A stretch of 39,424 nt of DNA from Euzebyales bacterium (GCA_035461305.1 DATHVN010000185.1:1-39424), one strand, 5' to 3'; counted from the first letter of the stretch, positions 14,777 to 23,688 are shown. Numbers and translations: made by a program. Notes: generated by a model from the letters alone, not told the origin.

Positions 14777-16474
14777 TCAGCGGCGCAGCACCCGCCCCAG
14801 CTGCGCGATCTCGGGCAGGCGCAGCGCGGTTGCGACGGCCACGTAGGTCAGACCGACCGCGGCAGCGGTCAGCAGGAGCAGCACGAGCAGTGGCTGTGCT
14901 CCGAGAACGACGCGCACGACGATGCCGGCGATCGCCGCCGTCGTGCCCGCGGTGCCGGTGCGGAGCATCCAACCGCCGCCGACCCTCACGCGGATGTCGG
15001 CGACGCGCGCGAGGTGACGGCGGAGCAGGCCGTACTCCAGCCAGGACGTCATGCCCGCCGCGAGCGTGAGCCCCACCGCGCCGAGCCGCAGGAACGTGGT
15101 CTGGTCGGTCGCCCGCGCGTCGATCGGCAGCGGGGCGAAGGCCGGCAGCGACCCTCGCACGACGACGCCGGCATTGGTCAGCGCGAGACGGTCGAACTGG
15201 AGCATCAGTACCGCGCCGAGCGCCGCAGCTACCACGACGCGGACGATGGCGTACCGGGTGGGCGACCTCGTGTCGCCGGCCGCGTAGAGCGCCGATTGGA
15301 GCAGGCGTGACGACGTGTTCGACAGGAGGCCCACCGTGGAGCCCAGCAGCACGAGCCAGACCTGCTGCGCGGCGAGCGGCGTCAGGACGGTGGCGTAGAC
15401 CAGGTCGCCGAGCACGACGAATGCGGCGATCGTCGGTATCACGTAGAACGCGATGCGGGCGAGCATCGGGTGCAGCCGCCCTGCGACCCTCCCATTCTCG
15501 GCCTCCTGCAGGGACGACAGGGCGGGCAGCTCCGAGGCCGCCACGCTCATCCCGAACAGGCTGACCGGCAGCAGCGCGAGCCGTGTCGCGTACTCGACGG
15601 CGGCTACGGCGCCGGCGGCCAGCAGGCTCGCAAGCGCGATGTCGACGTAGATCATCAGTTGCACGACACCGCGCCCGGTCACGACCGGCCAGAACGACCG
15701 CAGGGTTCTGCGGACCCCGGAGCGGCTCGTGTCCAGCGAGATCCGCAGAGCGGGGTTGGAGCGCACGACGGCAGGGACCTGGACGGCGAACTGCAGCAGG
15801 CCACCGACGAGCGCACCCCAGGCCAGCGCGATCGCCAGCTGCGCCAGCTCGGCGTCGGACGCCTCCGTCGAGGCGATGCCGCCATCGAGCAGGACAGCGG
15901 CGGCGGCGACGAGGACGGCGATCTGGGTGACGTTCCAGATCACCGGCGCCACGTAGGACAGAAAGAACCTGCGGTGGCTGTTGAGCACGCCGAGGCACCA
16001 CGCCGACAGCACCAGGAACCCGACGCCGGGGAACAGGATCCGGGTCAGGGTGACCGTGAGCTCCAGACGCTGGCCGGTGAAGCCGATGGCGACGAGACGC
16101 GTGATCGGCTCCGCCAACGCGACACCCAGCAGCGCGAGGAGACCGGTCAACGCCGTCAGCAGACCCGCGATCGCGCCGGCGACGAGACCGGCCTCCTCGT
16201 AGCGGCGCTGCGCGAGCAGGCGGCTGTAGACCGGGATGAACGAGGCTGACAGCACCCCTTCACCCAGAAGGTTCTGGAGCAGGTTCGGGATGCGCATCGC
16301 GGCCTGCAACGCGTCGGCGACCGGGCTGACGCCGAAGTACCTGGCGACCGCGGCGGTGCGCGCGAGCCCGCTCACCCGCGACAGGAGGATGCCGGCGGCG
16401 ACGAGTGCAGAGTTCCGCGAGGAACTGGGATCGTCCGGGAGCTCGGTCTCGAGGGTGTGCTCTGGACGGTTCAC
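14777..16474 (-). CDS. murJ: Lipid II flippase MurJ (MviN family)
   Basis: Moves lipid II across the membrane for peptidoglycan synthesis. The start chosen is GTG 16474 (VNRPEHTLE), giving 565 residues; no strong Shine-Dalgarno is visible and the long in-frame extension upstream has no MurJ features. The MOP-fold N terminus is clear: LLSRVSGLARTAAVARYFG, then ADALQAAMRIPNLLQNLLGEG and FIPVYSRLL. About 14 membrane spans follow, and the product ends shortly after the last span. The cytoplasmic pseudokinase and outer domain carried by mycobacterial MviN are absent. They are replaced by the separate kinase gene downstream. The divergent cca gene is the usual actinobacterial neighbour. Confidence 0.93.
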   Translation of the reverse strand: MNRPEHTLETELPDDPSSSRNSALVAAGILLSRVSGLARTAAVARYFGVSPVADALQAAMRIPNLLQNLLGEGVLSASFIPVYSRLLAQRRYEEAGLVAGAIAGLLTALTGLLALLGVALAEPITRLVAIGFTGQRLELTVTLTRILFPGVGFLVLSAWCLGVLNSHRRFFLSYVAPVIWNVTQIAVLVAAAAVLLDGGIASTEASDAELAQLAIALAWGALVGGLLQFAVQVPAVVRSNPALRISLDTSRSGVRRTLRSFWPVVTGRGVVQLMIYVDIALASLLAAGAVAAVEYATRLALLPVSLFGMSVAASELPALSSLQEAENGRVAGRLHPMLARIAFYVIPTIAAFVVLGDLVYATVLTPLAAQQVWLVLLGSTVGLLSNTSSRLLQSALYAAGDTRSPTRYAIVRVVVAAALGAVLMLQFDRLALTNAGVVVRGSLPAFAPLPIDARATDQTTFLRLGAVGLTLAAGMTSWLEYGLLRRHLARVADIRVRVGGGWMLRTGTAGTTAAIAGIVVRVVLGAQPLLVLLLLTAAAVGLTYVAVATALRLPEIAQLGRVLRR

Positions 16475-17220
16475 GCGCGAAGACCGGTGGCGGTGGGGCT
16501 GTGGGACAGCACGTCGCTCGTCGGGGGTGTGAAGTGAGGTCGGACGGACATGTCGGCCAAGGATAATTCGGCCGCGACAACCCCTCCGGTAGCCGGTACA
16601 TGGCCGACGACACACAGCGACCGTGACCGACGGCGTGAGGGACCATTCTGCCGGAGCTGAACGACCACCTGTGACTGACGCCAAGTGGTGCGGGTCGGCC
16701 CCGCACCCTGAAGGCGGGCCGCGTACATCAGGGGTGTCGGGCGCACTCCAAGGGGGGTGGAGGCGTTGCCCGCCTGACGCCGGCCGGCGGCGTTCCTCGC
16801 GGAGATCCTGTCCCACAACCAGCGTGAGGCCCACGAACGCGGCAGGTAGGCCCACTTCGCGTACGCGGTCGCCGGGCTGGGGCGGGCGAGAGCGCTTCGG
16901 ATGTCGGCGCTGCACACCACCGATGCCGCGCAGGCCGACAAGACCGATTTGCTGCCGGACGCCATCGCGGAGGGCGGGTACTCCGGCATGCAGAGTTCGA
17001 CCAGCACCGGCTCCAGCTGTACCAAGACGGCGTCGACTGTGGAGGCCGCCCTCGACGCGGCGTCGAGCCCTCACGACTTCAGCGTCATGATGCACGGCGT
17101 CCCCCGCGCTCCCGCGTCCGCGCGCTCTCCACCGCGGGCTGACGAGACACCCGGGGGGTGCCGCCCGCGATCCCGACGTCGGCCGCGCTCCTCGTCGTCG
17201 GGCGCCGCACCGCCGCGCAC
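16475..17220. other. murJ-cca spacer with one coding-like, unrecognised stretch
   Basis: This 746-base divergent gap has no complete gene I can support. From about 16797 to 17110 the plus strand reads as a protein-like frame with high GC in third codon positions (AFLAEILSHNQREAHERGR, a TAG stop, then AHFAYAVAGLGRARALRMS and a Ser/Thr/Ala-rich part). It could be the remnant of a lost gene, or a short gene from ATG 16901 that would run into cca. No family was recognised. The murJ-proximal part holds presumably the murJ promoter, but no clear element was seen. Confidence 0.35.
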
Positions 17221-17226
17221 TAGCAT
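17221..17226 (+). promoter_or_regulatory. -10 element of cca, apparently leaderless
   Basis: TAGCAT ends 9 bases before the ATG at 17236. There is no Shine-Dalgarno, so the transcript probably begins at or next to the start codon. Confidence 0.5.
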
Positions 17227-17235
17227 GGCCCGACG

Positions 17236-18648
17236 ATGCCCGACACCGACATCCAGCAGCGTCAGCTCGCTGAGCTCGTCGCGATCTACCCCGCGGCCGA
17301 CGAGCTCGCCGAACGCTTCGCCGCGGCCGGCCACGAGCTGTACCTCGTGGGCGGCACCGTGCGGGACACGCTGCTGCACGGGCGCGCCGACGGCGACCTG
17401 GACCTGGCGACCACGGCGCGCCCGGCCGAGACGGAGCGCCTGCTGCAGGGCTGGGTGGATCACCTGTGGCTGACCGGCGCGCGGTTCGGCACGGTCAGCG
17501 CGACGAGGGGCGACGACACGTTCGAGGTGACGACGCTGCGGTCCGACCGCTACGAGCCGGGATCGCGACACCCGGACGTGTCGTTCGGCGACGACATCGA
17601 GACGGACCTGTCTCGCCGAGACTTCACGTGCAACGCCATGGCCGTGGACCTGCGGCGGCGCGCGTTCGTCGATCCGTTCGGTGGACTCGCCGACCTGCAC
17701 CGGCGTGTGCTGCGTACGCCGCTGCCCGCCGAGACCAGCTTCGGCGACGACCCCCTGCGCATGGTCCGCCTGGCACGGTTCGCCGCGGTGCTCGACGCCG
17801 TGGTCGATGACGACGCACGACGGGCGGCGACGACCATGGCGGGCGAGCTGGCGATCATCAGCCGCGAGCGCATCCGCGTTGAGCTCAGCAAGCTGATCGT
17901 CGCGCCGGCCGTTACCCGTGGGCTGGACCTGCTGTGCGACACGGGGCTGGCCGACCAGTTTCTGCCGGAGCTGCCGGCGCTGAAGATGCAGCGCGATCCG
18001 GCGCACCACCACAAGGACGTCTACGTCCACACGCTGGCGGTCGTGGAGGGCTGCCCCGCCGACGACCTGGTCCTGCGGCTCGCCGGCCTGCTGCACGACA
18101 TCGGTAAGCCCGCGACCCGTCGCTTCGAGTCGGGGGGCCGGGTCACCTTCCATCACCACGAGGTGGTGGGTGCGCGCATGGCCCGTGCGCGACTGACCGA
18201 GCTGCGCTACCCGAAGAAGGTGGTCGAGCAGGTCGCGCAGCTGGTGGCGCTCCACCTGCGGTTCCACGGCTACCGCGACCAGGGCTGGACCGACTCGGCG
18301 GTGCGCCGGTACGTGCGGGATGCGGGGACGCCCGAGCAACTCCGGCGCCTGAACCTGCTGACCCGTGCCGACGTGACGACGCAGAACCAGCGCAGGACCC
18401 GAGCGCTGCAGCGGGCGATGGACGAGCTCGAGGAGCGGATCGAGCAGCTCCAGCGCGAGGAGGAGCTCGCAGCGATCCGGCCGCCGTTGGACGGCCACCA
18501 GATCATGGAGCATCTCGGCATCGGCCCCGGCCCCAAGGTGGGGCGGGCCTACCGCCACCTACTGGAGGCCCGCATCGCCGACGGGCCGATGACGGCCGAC
18601 GAGGGCTACGCGCTGCTCGACGCGTGGGCTGCCGAGCAGGAGGACTGA
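17236..18648 (+). CDS. cca: CCA-adding tRNA nucleotidyltransferase (class II, with HD domain)
   Basis: Adds or repairs the 3' CCA of tRNAs. The 470-residue product begins with the nucleotidyltransferase head: LYLVGGTVRDTLLHGRADGD, with the catalytic DxD in GDLDLAT (about 53-59), then RRDFTCNAMAVD and the nucleotide-selecting DPLRMVRLARFAA helix. An HD domain follows around DIVH-like LAGLLHDIGKPATR (about 275-290) and FHHHEVVGARMA. The C-terminal region carries a coiled segment ELEERIEQLQREEELAA and PPLDGHQIMEHLGIGPGP. Length and order match PcnA (Rv3907c) of M. tuberculosis. The ATG follows a -10 element with no ribosome-binding site. Confidence 0.95.
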   Translation: MPDTDIQQRQLAELVAIYPAADELAERFAAAGHELYLVGGTVRDTLLHGRADGDLDLATTARPAETERLLQGWVDHLWLTGARFGTVSATRGDDTFEVTTLRSDRYEPGSRHPDVSFGDDIETDLSRRDFTCNAMAVDLRRRAFVDPFGGLADLHRRVLRTPLPAETSFGDDPLRMVRLARFAAVLDAVVDDDARRAATTMAGELAIISRERIRVELSKLIVAPAVTRGLDLLCDTGLADQFLPELPALKMQRDPAHHHKDVYVHTLAVVEGCPADDLVLRLAGLLHDIGKPATRRFESGGRVTFHHHEVVGARMARARLTELRYPKKVVEQVAQLVALHLRFHGYRDQGWTDSAVRRYVRDAGTPEQLRRLNLLTRADVTTQNQRRTRALQRAMDELEERIEQLQREEELAAIRPPLDGHQIMEHLGIGPGPKVGRAYRHLLEARIADGPMTADEGYALLDAWAAEQED

Positions 18649-18649
18649 C

Positions 18650-19290
18650 CCGTTCCCGGCGTGGACCGCGTGGCCCGCGGTTGAGCGGAAGGCGGTCTGG
18701 ACCAGCTGCTCGCCCGGCGTCGGCTGCGGCGCGCCGAGGAGGTAGCCCTGCCCGAAGGCGATCGTCCAGCGCGCGCAGCTGTCGAGCTGCTCGGCGGTCT
18801 CGACGCTCTCGGCGATCAGGCAGGCACCCCCGTCCGCCACGCGAAGTGCTGGAGGCCGGCGACCAGCGCCCGGCGCACTGGGTCGGTGGCGATGCCGTCG
18901 ACCCACCTGCGGCCCAGCTTCGTGAACGGCGGCCGGAGGGCGAGCACACGGGTGAGACCGGCGTAGCCGGACCCGGCGTCGTCGACCGACAACAGCCGCA
19001 CCGTTGAGCCCAGTGCGTCGACGGCCTGACGGACCCGCGGGTAGTCATCGATCCAGTCGGATCTCGCGAGGATGTCGCCGCCGATCAGTATCCACGGCGC
19101 GTCGTTGCCGCGGAGGGCGAGCGGGATGATCGTGCCGTCGCCGATGATCGCGTACACCCCGACACCGTCGTGGCCCGGCAGCTGGGCGAGGCGTGAGCAG
19201 ACCAGGTCGAGGTCTCCGACGGCGAGTGCGACGGCCGGCCGCGCGTCAGCGCGCTGAGGATCTGGTTGCGCTCCCACATGCGGTCGCCCG
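18650..19290 (-). pseudogene. Truncated, frameshifted EAL-domain (c-di-GMP phosphodiesterase) remnant
   Basis: Three minus-strand frames join into one degraded protein. A start-like MWERNQILSALT lies at about 19279. A long part around 19240-18830 contains VDDAGSGYAGLTRVLALRP and DGIATDPVRRALVAGLQHFA. A last part around 18835-18680 contains LIAESVETAEQL and FGQGYLLGAPQP. These match the second half of an EAL domain (DDFGTGYSSL, VAEGVET, GQGYLFGRP in the family). The break between the last two frames lies in a run of five G. The EAL signature itself is missing and the usual KxD reads KLGRR. A non-functional remnant is most likely; an error in the G run would restore only one junction. Confidence 0.7.
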
Positions 19291-19315
19291 GGATGCTCGG
19301 CCACCCGGCGTGGTG

Positions 19316-21454
19316 TCAGCCGCGGGCCGCGCGGATCGCGGCGACCACGTCGTCGACCGCCGTGCCCTGCGTCAGCGCCTCGAGCGTGAGCGGCACGGGG
19401 CCGTCGGGGCCCGGTGTGGCCAGCGGCAGCCGCCAGTTGGGGTACTGGTCGACGGTGCCGGGCACGTTCGGCTGCCGCGGATCGCCGACCCCGTCCCACA
19501 GCGCCGCGGCCACCAGCGCCGATGGCGTCGAGGCCAGGAAGCGGTGCATCGCGACCACCCTCGCACGGACGTCCGTGGCGTCGTCCGCCAGGACGTCGTG
19601 CGCGCGGAACAGCGCCAGCATCGAGGCCTTGTCGTCGGCAAGGCGTCGCTGGGCGTCCGCGAGCGGCTCGGACAGCAGCCCCAGCTCGTGTCGGACACGC
19701 AGCGCGGATCCGTCCCACCATCCGGTCGCCGTCGGCAGGTCGTGTGTGGTCACCGACGCCAACGCCGACCTGGGGTACCGGGCGGCGTCGCGGCGCCCGT
19801 GGGTCGTCGTGTCGTCGCCCTCGAACCACAGCACCGCGCTGCCGGCGACCCCGCGGCGGCGCAGTAGCCCCCGGATGCGGTCGTCGACCGTGCCCAGGTC
19901 CTCGCCGATCACGATCGCTCCTGCGCGGTGGGCCTCGAGCACGAGCACCGCGAACAGCTCGTCGGCGGGATAGCCGACGTAGGTGCCCTCGACCGGTCCG
20001 GTGTCCTCGGGGATCCAGAACAGTCGGGAGAACCCGAGGATGTGATCAATGCGGAGCCCGCCGCCGACCGCGAGCGACGCCGACAGCACCTCTCGCTGCG
20101 TGCGATATCCTGCGGCGCGCATCGCACCTGGCAGCGGGGGCGGCTGACCCCAGTCCTGGCCCTGGTGGTTGAAGGCGTCCGGCGGGGCGCCGACGCGCAT
20201 GGACCTGGCGAACTCGTCGGGCAGTGACCACACGTCGGCACCACCCGGCGCGACCCCCACGGCCAGGTCGTGCACGATGCCGATGTCCATGCCGGCGGCC
20301 GTCGCGCGGTCCTGAGCGTCCCGCAGCTGGCGGGCGCACAGCAGCTGCAGCCAGGCATGGAACCCCACGACGCCGTCGTGCTCGCCGGCCCACGCCGCGA
20401 CGGCGTCGGACCGCGGGTCGCGGAGTGGGTCCGGCCAGGTGGTGAACGGGATGCCGAGCTCCTCGGCGAGGGCACAGAACGTGGCGAAGCGCTGCAGCGC
20501 CGGCCCGCCGTCGGCACGGAACGCCGCGAGCTCACGGCGTTGGTCGTCGGCGCGTCGCTCGTACAGCAGCCAGAGCGCCTCCCGCTTCGCCTGCCACACG
20601 GCGTCGCGGTCGATCCGTTCGGCGTCGGCCGCCAGGGGGGCGGGCAGGTCTTCCCATCGCCGCCGCGTGGTGGCGTCGAGCGCGTCGTAGCCTGCGACGT
20701 CGGTGACGCGCAGGTAGCAGGGATCGGCGAAGCGGCGGCTCGTCGGTGAATACGGCGAGGCCTCCCGGGGCAGCACCGGCGCGGCGGCGTGGACCGGGTT
20801 GATCAGCAGGAGGTCGGCGCCGTCGCCTCCCGCCCACTCGGCGAGCAGCGCGAGGTCCGCGAACTCGCCCTGTCCCCAGCCGGCGGCGGAGCGCACCGCG
20901 TAGGCCTGCAGCATCCACCCCCACCGGCGCCCGACCGTGATCGCCGGCGCGCGGTCGGGCGCCACGATGACCGTGCAGGCGTCCTCGTCGCCCGCAGTCG
21001 CCACCATCAGGCGGTGGTAGCCCAGCGGCAGATCGGCAGGCAGCTCCACGGTTCCCCGCCGTCGACGGCCGCTGCCGGTCTCGGCGACCCCGCCCCACAC
21101 CGGCGCACCCACCGACCGCTCGGTGCCGTCCTCGAGCGTGAGCGTCAGATCCGGCTCCACGTCGACCGGTGCGCTGACGGTCACCGTGGGCCGGCTCGGC
21201 TCGCCCACATCACCGCCGCGCCACACCACGGCCACCGGCTCCACCGGGCACGTCCAGCCGCGCCGCCGCAGTGCCCGCAGGGAACGGGCGATGGCGGCTT
21301 TGTCGTCGCAGTCGTGTCCCAGGGTGGTCAGCACCGCCCGCAGAGTGCTGTCGGGCGGCCGCTGGGCCGCGCCCGACGCCTCGTAGGCATCTGCGACGCC
21401 GGCAGCCCGAGCGAGGCGGCGCAGCGCCCGTTGCTCGGGGTCGGGTGGTGCCAC
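19316..21454 (-). CDS. malQ: 4-alpha-glucanotransferase (amylomaltase, GH77)
   Basis: Transfers maltodextrin segments between glucans in maltose and glycogen use. The start chosen is GTG 21454, because GAGGAG lies 8 bases upstream; this gives 712 residues, the long actinobacterial form. An N-terminal beta-rich region (about 1-180) precedes the GH77 barrel. The barrel shows SPYSPTSRRFADPCYLRV, the nucleophile Asp in LRIDHILGFSRLFWIPE, the acid/base Glu in GEDLGTVDDRI, and the stabilising Asp in TTHDLPTATGWW. It also keeps AFNHQGQDWGQPP. It stands alone between the EAL remnant and sodN, so no operon partner suggests its regulation. Confidence 0.93.
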   Translation of the reverse strand: MAPPDPEQRALRRLARAAGVADAYEASGAAQRPPDSTLRAVLTTLGHDCDDKAAIARSLRALRRRGWTCPVEPVAVVWRGGDVGEPSRPTVTVSAPVDVEPDLTLTLEDGTERSVGAPVWGGVAETGSGRRRRGTVELPADLPLGYHRLMVATAGDEDACTVIVAPDRAPAITVGRRWGWMLQAYAVRSAAGWGQGEFADLALLAEWAGGDGADLLLINPVHAAAPVLPREASPYSPTSRRFADPCYLRVTDVAGYDALDATTRRRWEDLPAPLAADAERIDRDAVWQAKREALWLLYERRADDQRRELAAFRADGGPALQRFATFCALAEELGIPFTTWPDPLRDPRSDAVAAWAGEHDGVVGFHAWLQLLCARQLRDAQDRATAAGMDIGIVHDLAVGVAPGGADVWSLPDEFARSMRVGAPPDAFNHQGQDWGQPPPLPGAMRAAGYRTQREVLSASLAVGGGLRIDHILGFSRLFWIPEDTGPVEGTYVGYPADELFAVLVLEAHRAGAIVIGEDLGTVDDRIRGLLRRRGVAGSAVLWFEGDDTTTHGRRDAARYPRSALASVTTHDLPTATGWWDGSALRVRHELGLLSEPLADAQRRLADDKASMLALFRAHDVLADDATDVRARVVAMHRFLASTPSALVAAALWDGVGDPRQPNVPGTVDQYPNWRLPLATPGPDGPVPLTLEALTQGTAVDDVVAAIRAARG

Positions 21455-21579
21455 GATCCGTGCTCCTCGGGTCGTCCTGCGGCGGGCGCGCGGCCGGAGA
21501 CGGCGTCGCTCGCGTACGTGCCCGGACATGGCGACGGGCCCCGCCCGTGACGGGACCCGTCGGTCGTGCGCGCGGTGGG

Positions 21580-22062
21580 TCAGCCGGGACGCCCGTTGAC
21601 GCGCGTCTCCTCCAGCCCGCCGGTCTTCTTCCACATGTCGTCGATCTCGTCGATCAGATCGAGCAGCTTCTGGCCCTCGGCCGGGTCGTTGCTCCGCTTC
21701 ACCTGCGAGCACTGCTTGAGCGCGCGCCAGAACGTGTCCTGCAGGTTCGGGAACTGGTCGAGGTGCTCCGGCTTGAAGCGATCACTGAACAGCACCGAGA
21801 TGTGGTGCTTCGCCAGCTCCGCGCGCTCCTCCTTGACGATCACGCAGCGCTGGCGGAACAGCTCGTCGTCCGAGTCCTGGAACTTCTGGGCGATCTTGTA
21901 GCAGGACTCCGCCTCGATGCGCGCCTGCTCGGGGTCGTAGATGCCGCAGGGGATGTCGCAGTGCGCGTGCACCGTGGTCGGCGCCGCGACCCGGTCGAGC
22001 ATCGTGAGCAGTCGGGTGATGTCCGTGTGACGTGACCTACCGCTGTAGCTACTTGAGGTCAT
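21580..22062 (-). CDS. sodN: Nickel superoxide dismutase precursor
   Basis: Converts superoxide to oxygen and hydrogen peroxide using Ni. The 160-residue precursor has the nickel hook HCDIPCGIYDP at 34-44, where H34 becomes the new N terminus and C35 and C39 bind Ni. A propeptide of 33 residues precedes it; Streptomyces propeptides are about 14, so this one is long. The four-helix bundle part holds EAESCYKIAQKF and ELAKHHISVLFSDRFKP. AAGGAG lies 10 bases before ATG 22062; an internal Met (M21) is a weaker alternative. The maturation protease gene sodX is divergent, 65 bases away. Ni-dependent control by a Nur-like regulator is known in Streptomyces, but no box was identified. Confidence 0.96.
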   Translation of the reverse strand: MTSSSYSGRSRHTDITRLLTMLDRVAAPTTVHAHCDIPCGIYDPEQARIEAESCYKIAQKFQDSDDELFRQRCVIVKEERAELAKHHISVLFSDRFKPEHLDQFPNLQDTFWRALKQCSQVKRSNDPAEGQKLLDLIDEIDDMWKKTGGLEETRVNGRPG

Positions 22063-22115
22063 GAGTTCGATACTCCTTGATGCATTCGGTGACGCAGGGG
22101 GATCGTTCGAGGTCG

Positions 22116-22121
22116 TAGTGT
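22116..22121 (+). promoter_or_regulatory. -10 element of sodX, apparently leaderless
   Basis: TAGTGT ends 6 bases before the GTG at 22128 and no ribosome-binding site is present. It lies in the 65-base divergent gap shared with sodN, so both promoters overlap and could be regulated together. Confidence 0.4.
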
Positions 22122-22127
22122 GTCCCT

Positions 22128-22550
22128 GTGCTCCGTCCGCTAACCATCACGCTGGGGGCCGCCGCCGTCCTGTGGGCCCGCCGTGGTGGCCTGCGCCACG
22201 TCATCGTGACCGGGTCGAGCATGCATCCGACGCTGTGCGCCGGTGACCGGCTGCTGCTCGTGGCCGCTCCAGGCCGGCCACGCCCCGGTCAACTGGCGCT
22301 CGCGCACGATCCGCGGTCGCACGACCGTGAGCTGCTCAAGCGGGTGCACGCCGTCGCCTCCGACGGGATCGACCTGCGTGGCGACAACACGGCCGCCAGC
22401 GCCGACAGCCGGGTCTTCGGGCCCGTGCCTGCCCGCATGGTCCGGACGTACGTCGTGTGGCGGTATGCACCAGCCAACCGCGCCGGACGCGTGCCCGGGC
22501 GCGGGCTCAGTTGGTCGCGTGCTCCCGCAGATCCACCGCGAAGTCACTGA
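22128..22550 (+). CDS. sodX: Ni-superoxide dismutase maturation protease SodX (S26 family)
   Basis: Removes the SodN propeptide to expose the Ni-binding His. The 140-residue product resembles a small signal-peptidase-like enzyme. The catalytic Ser is S31 in TGSSMHPTL, and the general-base Lys is K71 in [29 protein letters not shown] box completes the S26 pattern. A short hydrophobic stretch lies near the N terminus. It is divergent from sodN, which fixes the role. Its last 44 bases overlap the 3' end of the convergent ino1 gene; the overlapped residues ([12 protein letters not shown]) show no motif. Confidence 0.9.
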   Translation: MLRPLTITLGAAAVLWARRGGLRHVIVTGSSMHPTLCAGDRLLLVAAPGRPRPGQLALAHDPRSHDRELLKRVHAVASDGIDLRGDNTAASADSRVFGPVPARMVRTYVVWRYAPANRAGRVPGRGLSWSRAPADPPRSH

Positions 22551-23637
22551 CCGGACGGGCGATGAACTCCTCGACCATACGGTGGCACACGTCGTCGGTG
22601 AACTGTGCCGGCGGCGACTTCATGAAGTAGCTCGACGGGCCGAGGAGCGGCCCGCCAAGGCCACGGTCGGTTGCCAGCCGCGCGCAGCGGACGGCGTCGA
22701 TGACGACACCAGCGGAGTTGGGCGAGTCCCACACCTCGAGCTTGACCTCGACGCTGATCGGGACGTCGCCGAAGTTCCGGCCCTCCATCCGGATGTAGGC
22801 CCACTTGCGGTCCTCGAGCCACGGCACATGGTCGCTGGGCCCGATGTGGATGTTCTCGCGACCGATGGGCGCGTCGAGCTGGCTCGTGACAGACTGCGTC
22901 TTGGAGACCTTCTTCGACGTCAGCCGCTTGCGCTCCAACATGTTCATGAAGTCCATGTTGCCGCCGAAGTTCAGCTGGTATGTGCGGTCGATCGCAGCAC
23001 CGCGGTCCTCGAACAGGCGGGCCAGCATGCGGTGGGTGATCGTCGCGCCCACCTGCGACTTGATGTCGTCGCCGATGATCGGCACGCCGGCGGCGACGAA
23101 CCGCTCGGCCCATGCCGGGTCGCTGGCGATGAACACCGGGAGGCAGTTGACGAACGCCACGCCGGCGGCCAACGCCTGCTCGGCGTAGTAGCGCGCGGCC
23201 TGCTCGGAGCCGACCGGCAGGTAGCACACGAGCACGTCGGCCCGCGCCTCGTGGAGGACTTCGGCGACGTCGACCGGCGGCGCGTCGCTCTCCTCGCTCG
23301 TCTCGCGGTAGTACTCGCCGAACCCGTCGAGCGTCGGGCCGCGCTGGACCTCGACACCGACCGGCGGGACCTCGGCGAACTGGATCGTGTTGTTGGGCGG
23401 CGCGACGATCGCCTCGGCCAGGTCGCGTCCGACCTTCTTGGCGTCGACGTCGAAGGCTGCGACGAACTCGATGTCGCCGACGTGGTAGCCGCCGAGGTCG
23501 ACGTGCATCAGTCCCGGCACGTCATCGCCGGGCTGCGCGTCCGCGTAGTAGTGCACACCCTGCACCAGCGAGCTGGCGCAGTTCCCGACGCCGACGACGG
23601 CGACGCGGATCGGTGTTGCTGACCGGTGTGTACCCAT
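22507..23637 (-). CDS. ino1: Inositol-3-phosphate synthase
   Basis: Converts glucose 6-phosphate to 1L-myo-inositol 3-phosphate, the entry to phosphatidylinositol and mycothiol. The 376-residue actinobacterial short form has the NAD-binding [14 protein letters not shown] near the N terminus. It also carries the family segments [23 protein letters not shown] and [11 protein letters not shown], and [10 protein letters not shown] near the catalytic Lys residues. AGGAG lies 8 bases before ATG 23637. The padR gene is directly upstream, as in M. tuberculosis (Rv0046c-Rv0047c). A perfect 11-bp inverted repeat in the 51-base gap may be a PadR site or a hairpin that tunes ino1. Confidence 0.97.
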   Translation of the reverse strand: MGTHRSATPIRVAVVGVGNCASSLVQGVHYYADAQPGDDVPGLMHVDLGGYHVGDIEFVAAFDVDAKKVGRDLAEAIVAPPNNTIQFAEVPPVGVEVQRGPTLDGFGEYYRETSEESDAPPVDVAEVLHEARADVLVCYLPVGSEQAARYYAEQALAAGVAFVNCLPVFIASDPAWAERFVAAGVPIIGDDIKSQVGATITHRMLARLFEDRGAAIDRTYQLNFGGNMDFMNMLERKRLTSKKVSKTQSVTSQLDAPIGRENIHIGPSDHVPWLEDRKWAYIRMEGRNFGDVPISVEVKLEVWDSPNSAGVVIDAVRCARLATDRGLGGPLLGPSSYFMKSPPAQFTDDVCHRMVEEFIARPVSDFAVDLREHATN

Positions 23638-23651
23638 GACGTGTACTCCTT

Positions 23652-23678
23652 GCGATCGGCGCCGTCCGCGCCGATCGC
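23652..23678. promoter_or_regulatory. 11-bp perfect inverted repeat between padR and ino1
   Basis: GCGATCGGCGC (23652-23662) and GCGCCGATCGC (23668-23678) are exact complements with 5 bases between. It lies just upstream of the ino1 ribosome-binding site. The half-site GCGCCGAT is the one repeated in the padR promoter, so it may be a regulator site; as RNA it could also form a hairpin. Confidence 0.55.
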
Positions 23679-23688
23679 TGGTCGATGT

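Noticed and set aside
14229-16001. Upstream extension of the kinase frame through murJ to 16001
   Set aside because: The extension is Arg/Ala-rich noise antisense or out of frame to MurJ. The kinase domain starts properly after ATG 14228.
16475-17095. In-frame extension of murJ up to 17095
   Set aside because: No MurJ-like sequence lies before GTG 16474; the extension is low-complexity and has no conserved segment.
16901-17473. Whole open frame from ATG 16901 reading into cca
   Set aside because: Its second half is Arg/Ser-rich noise overlapping cca in another frame. Only the first part looks protein-like and is reported as such.
18816-19829. Single long minus-strand gene including the EAL part and antisense malQ frame
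   Set aside because: The upstream half is out of frame within malQ and has no domain; only the EAL-like part is meaningful.
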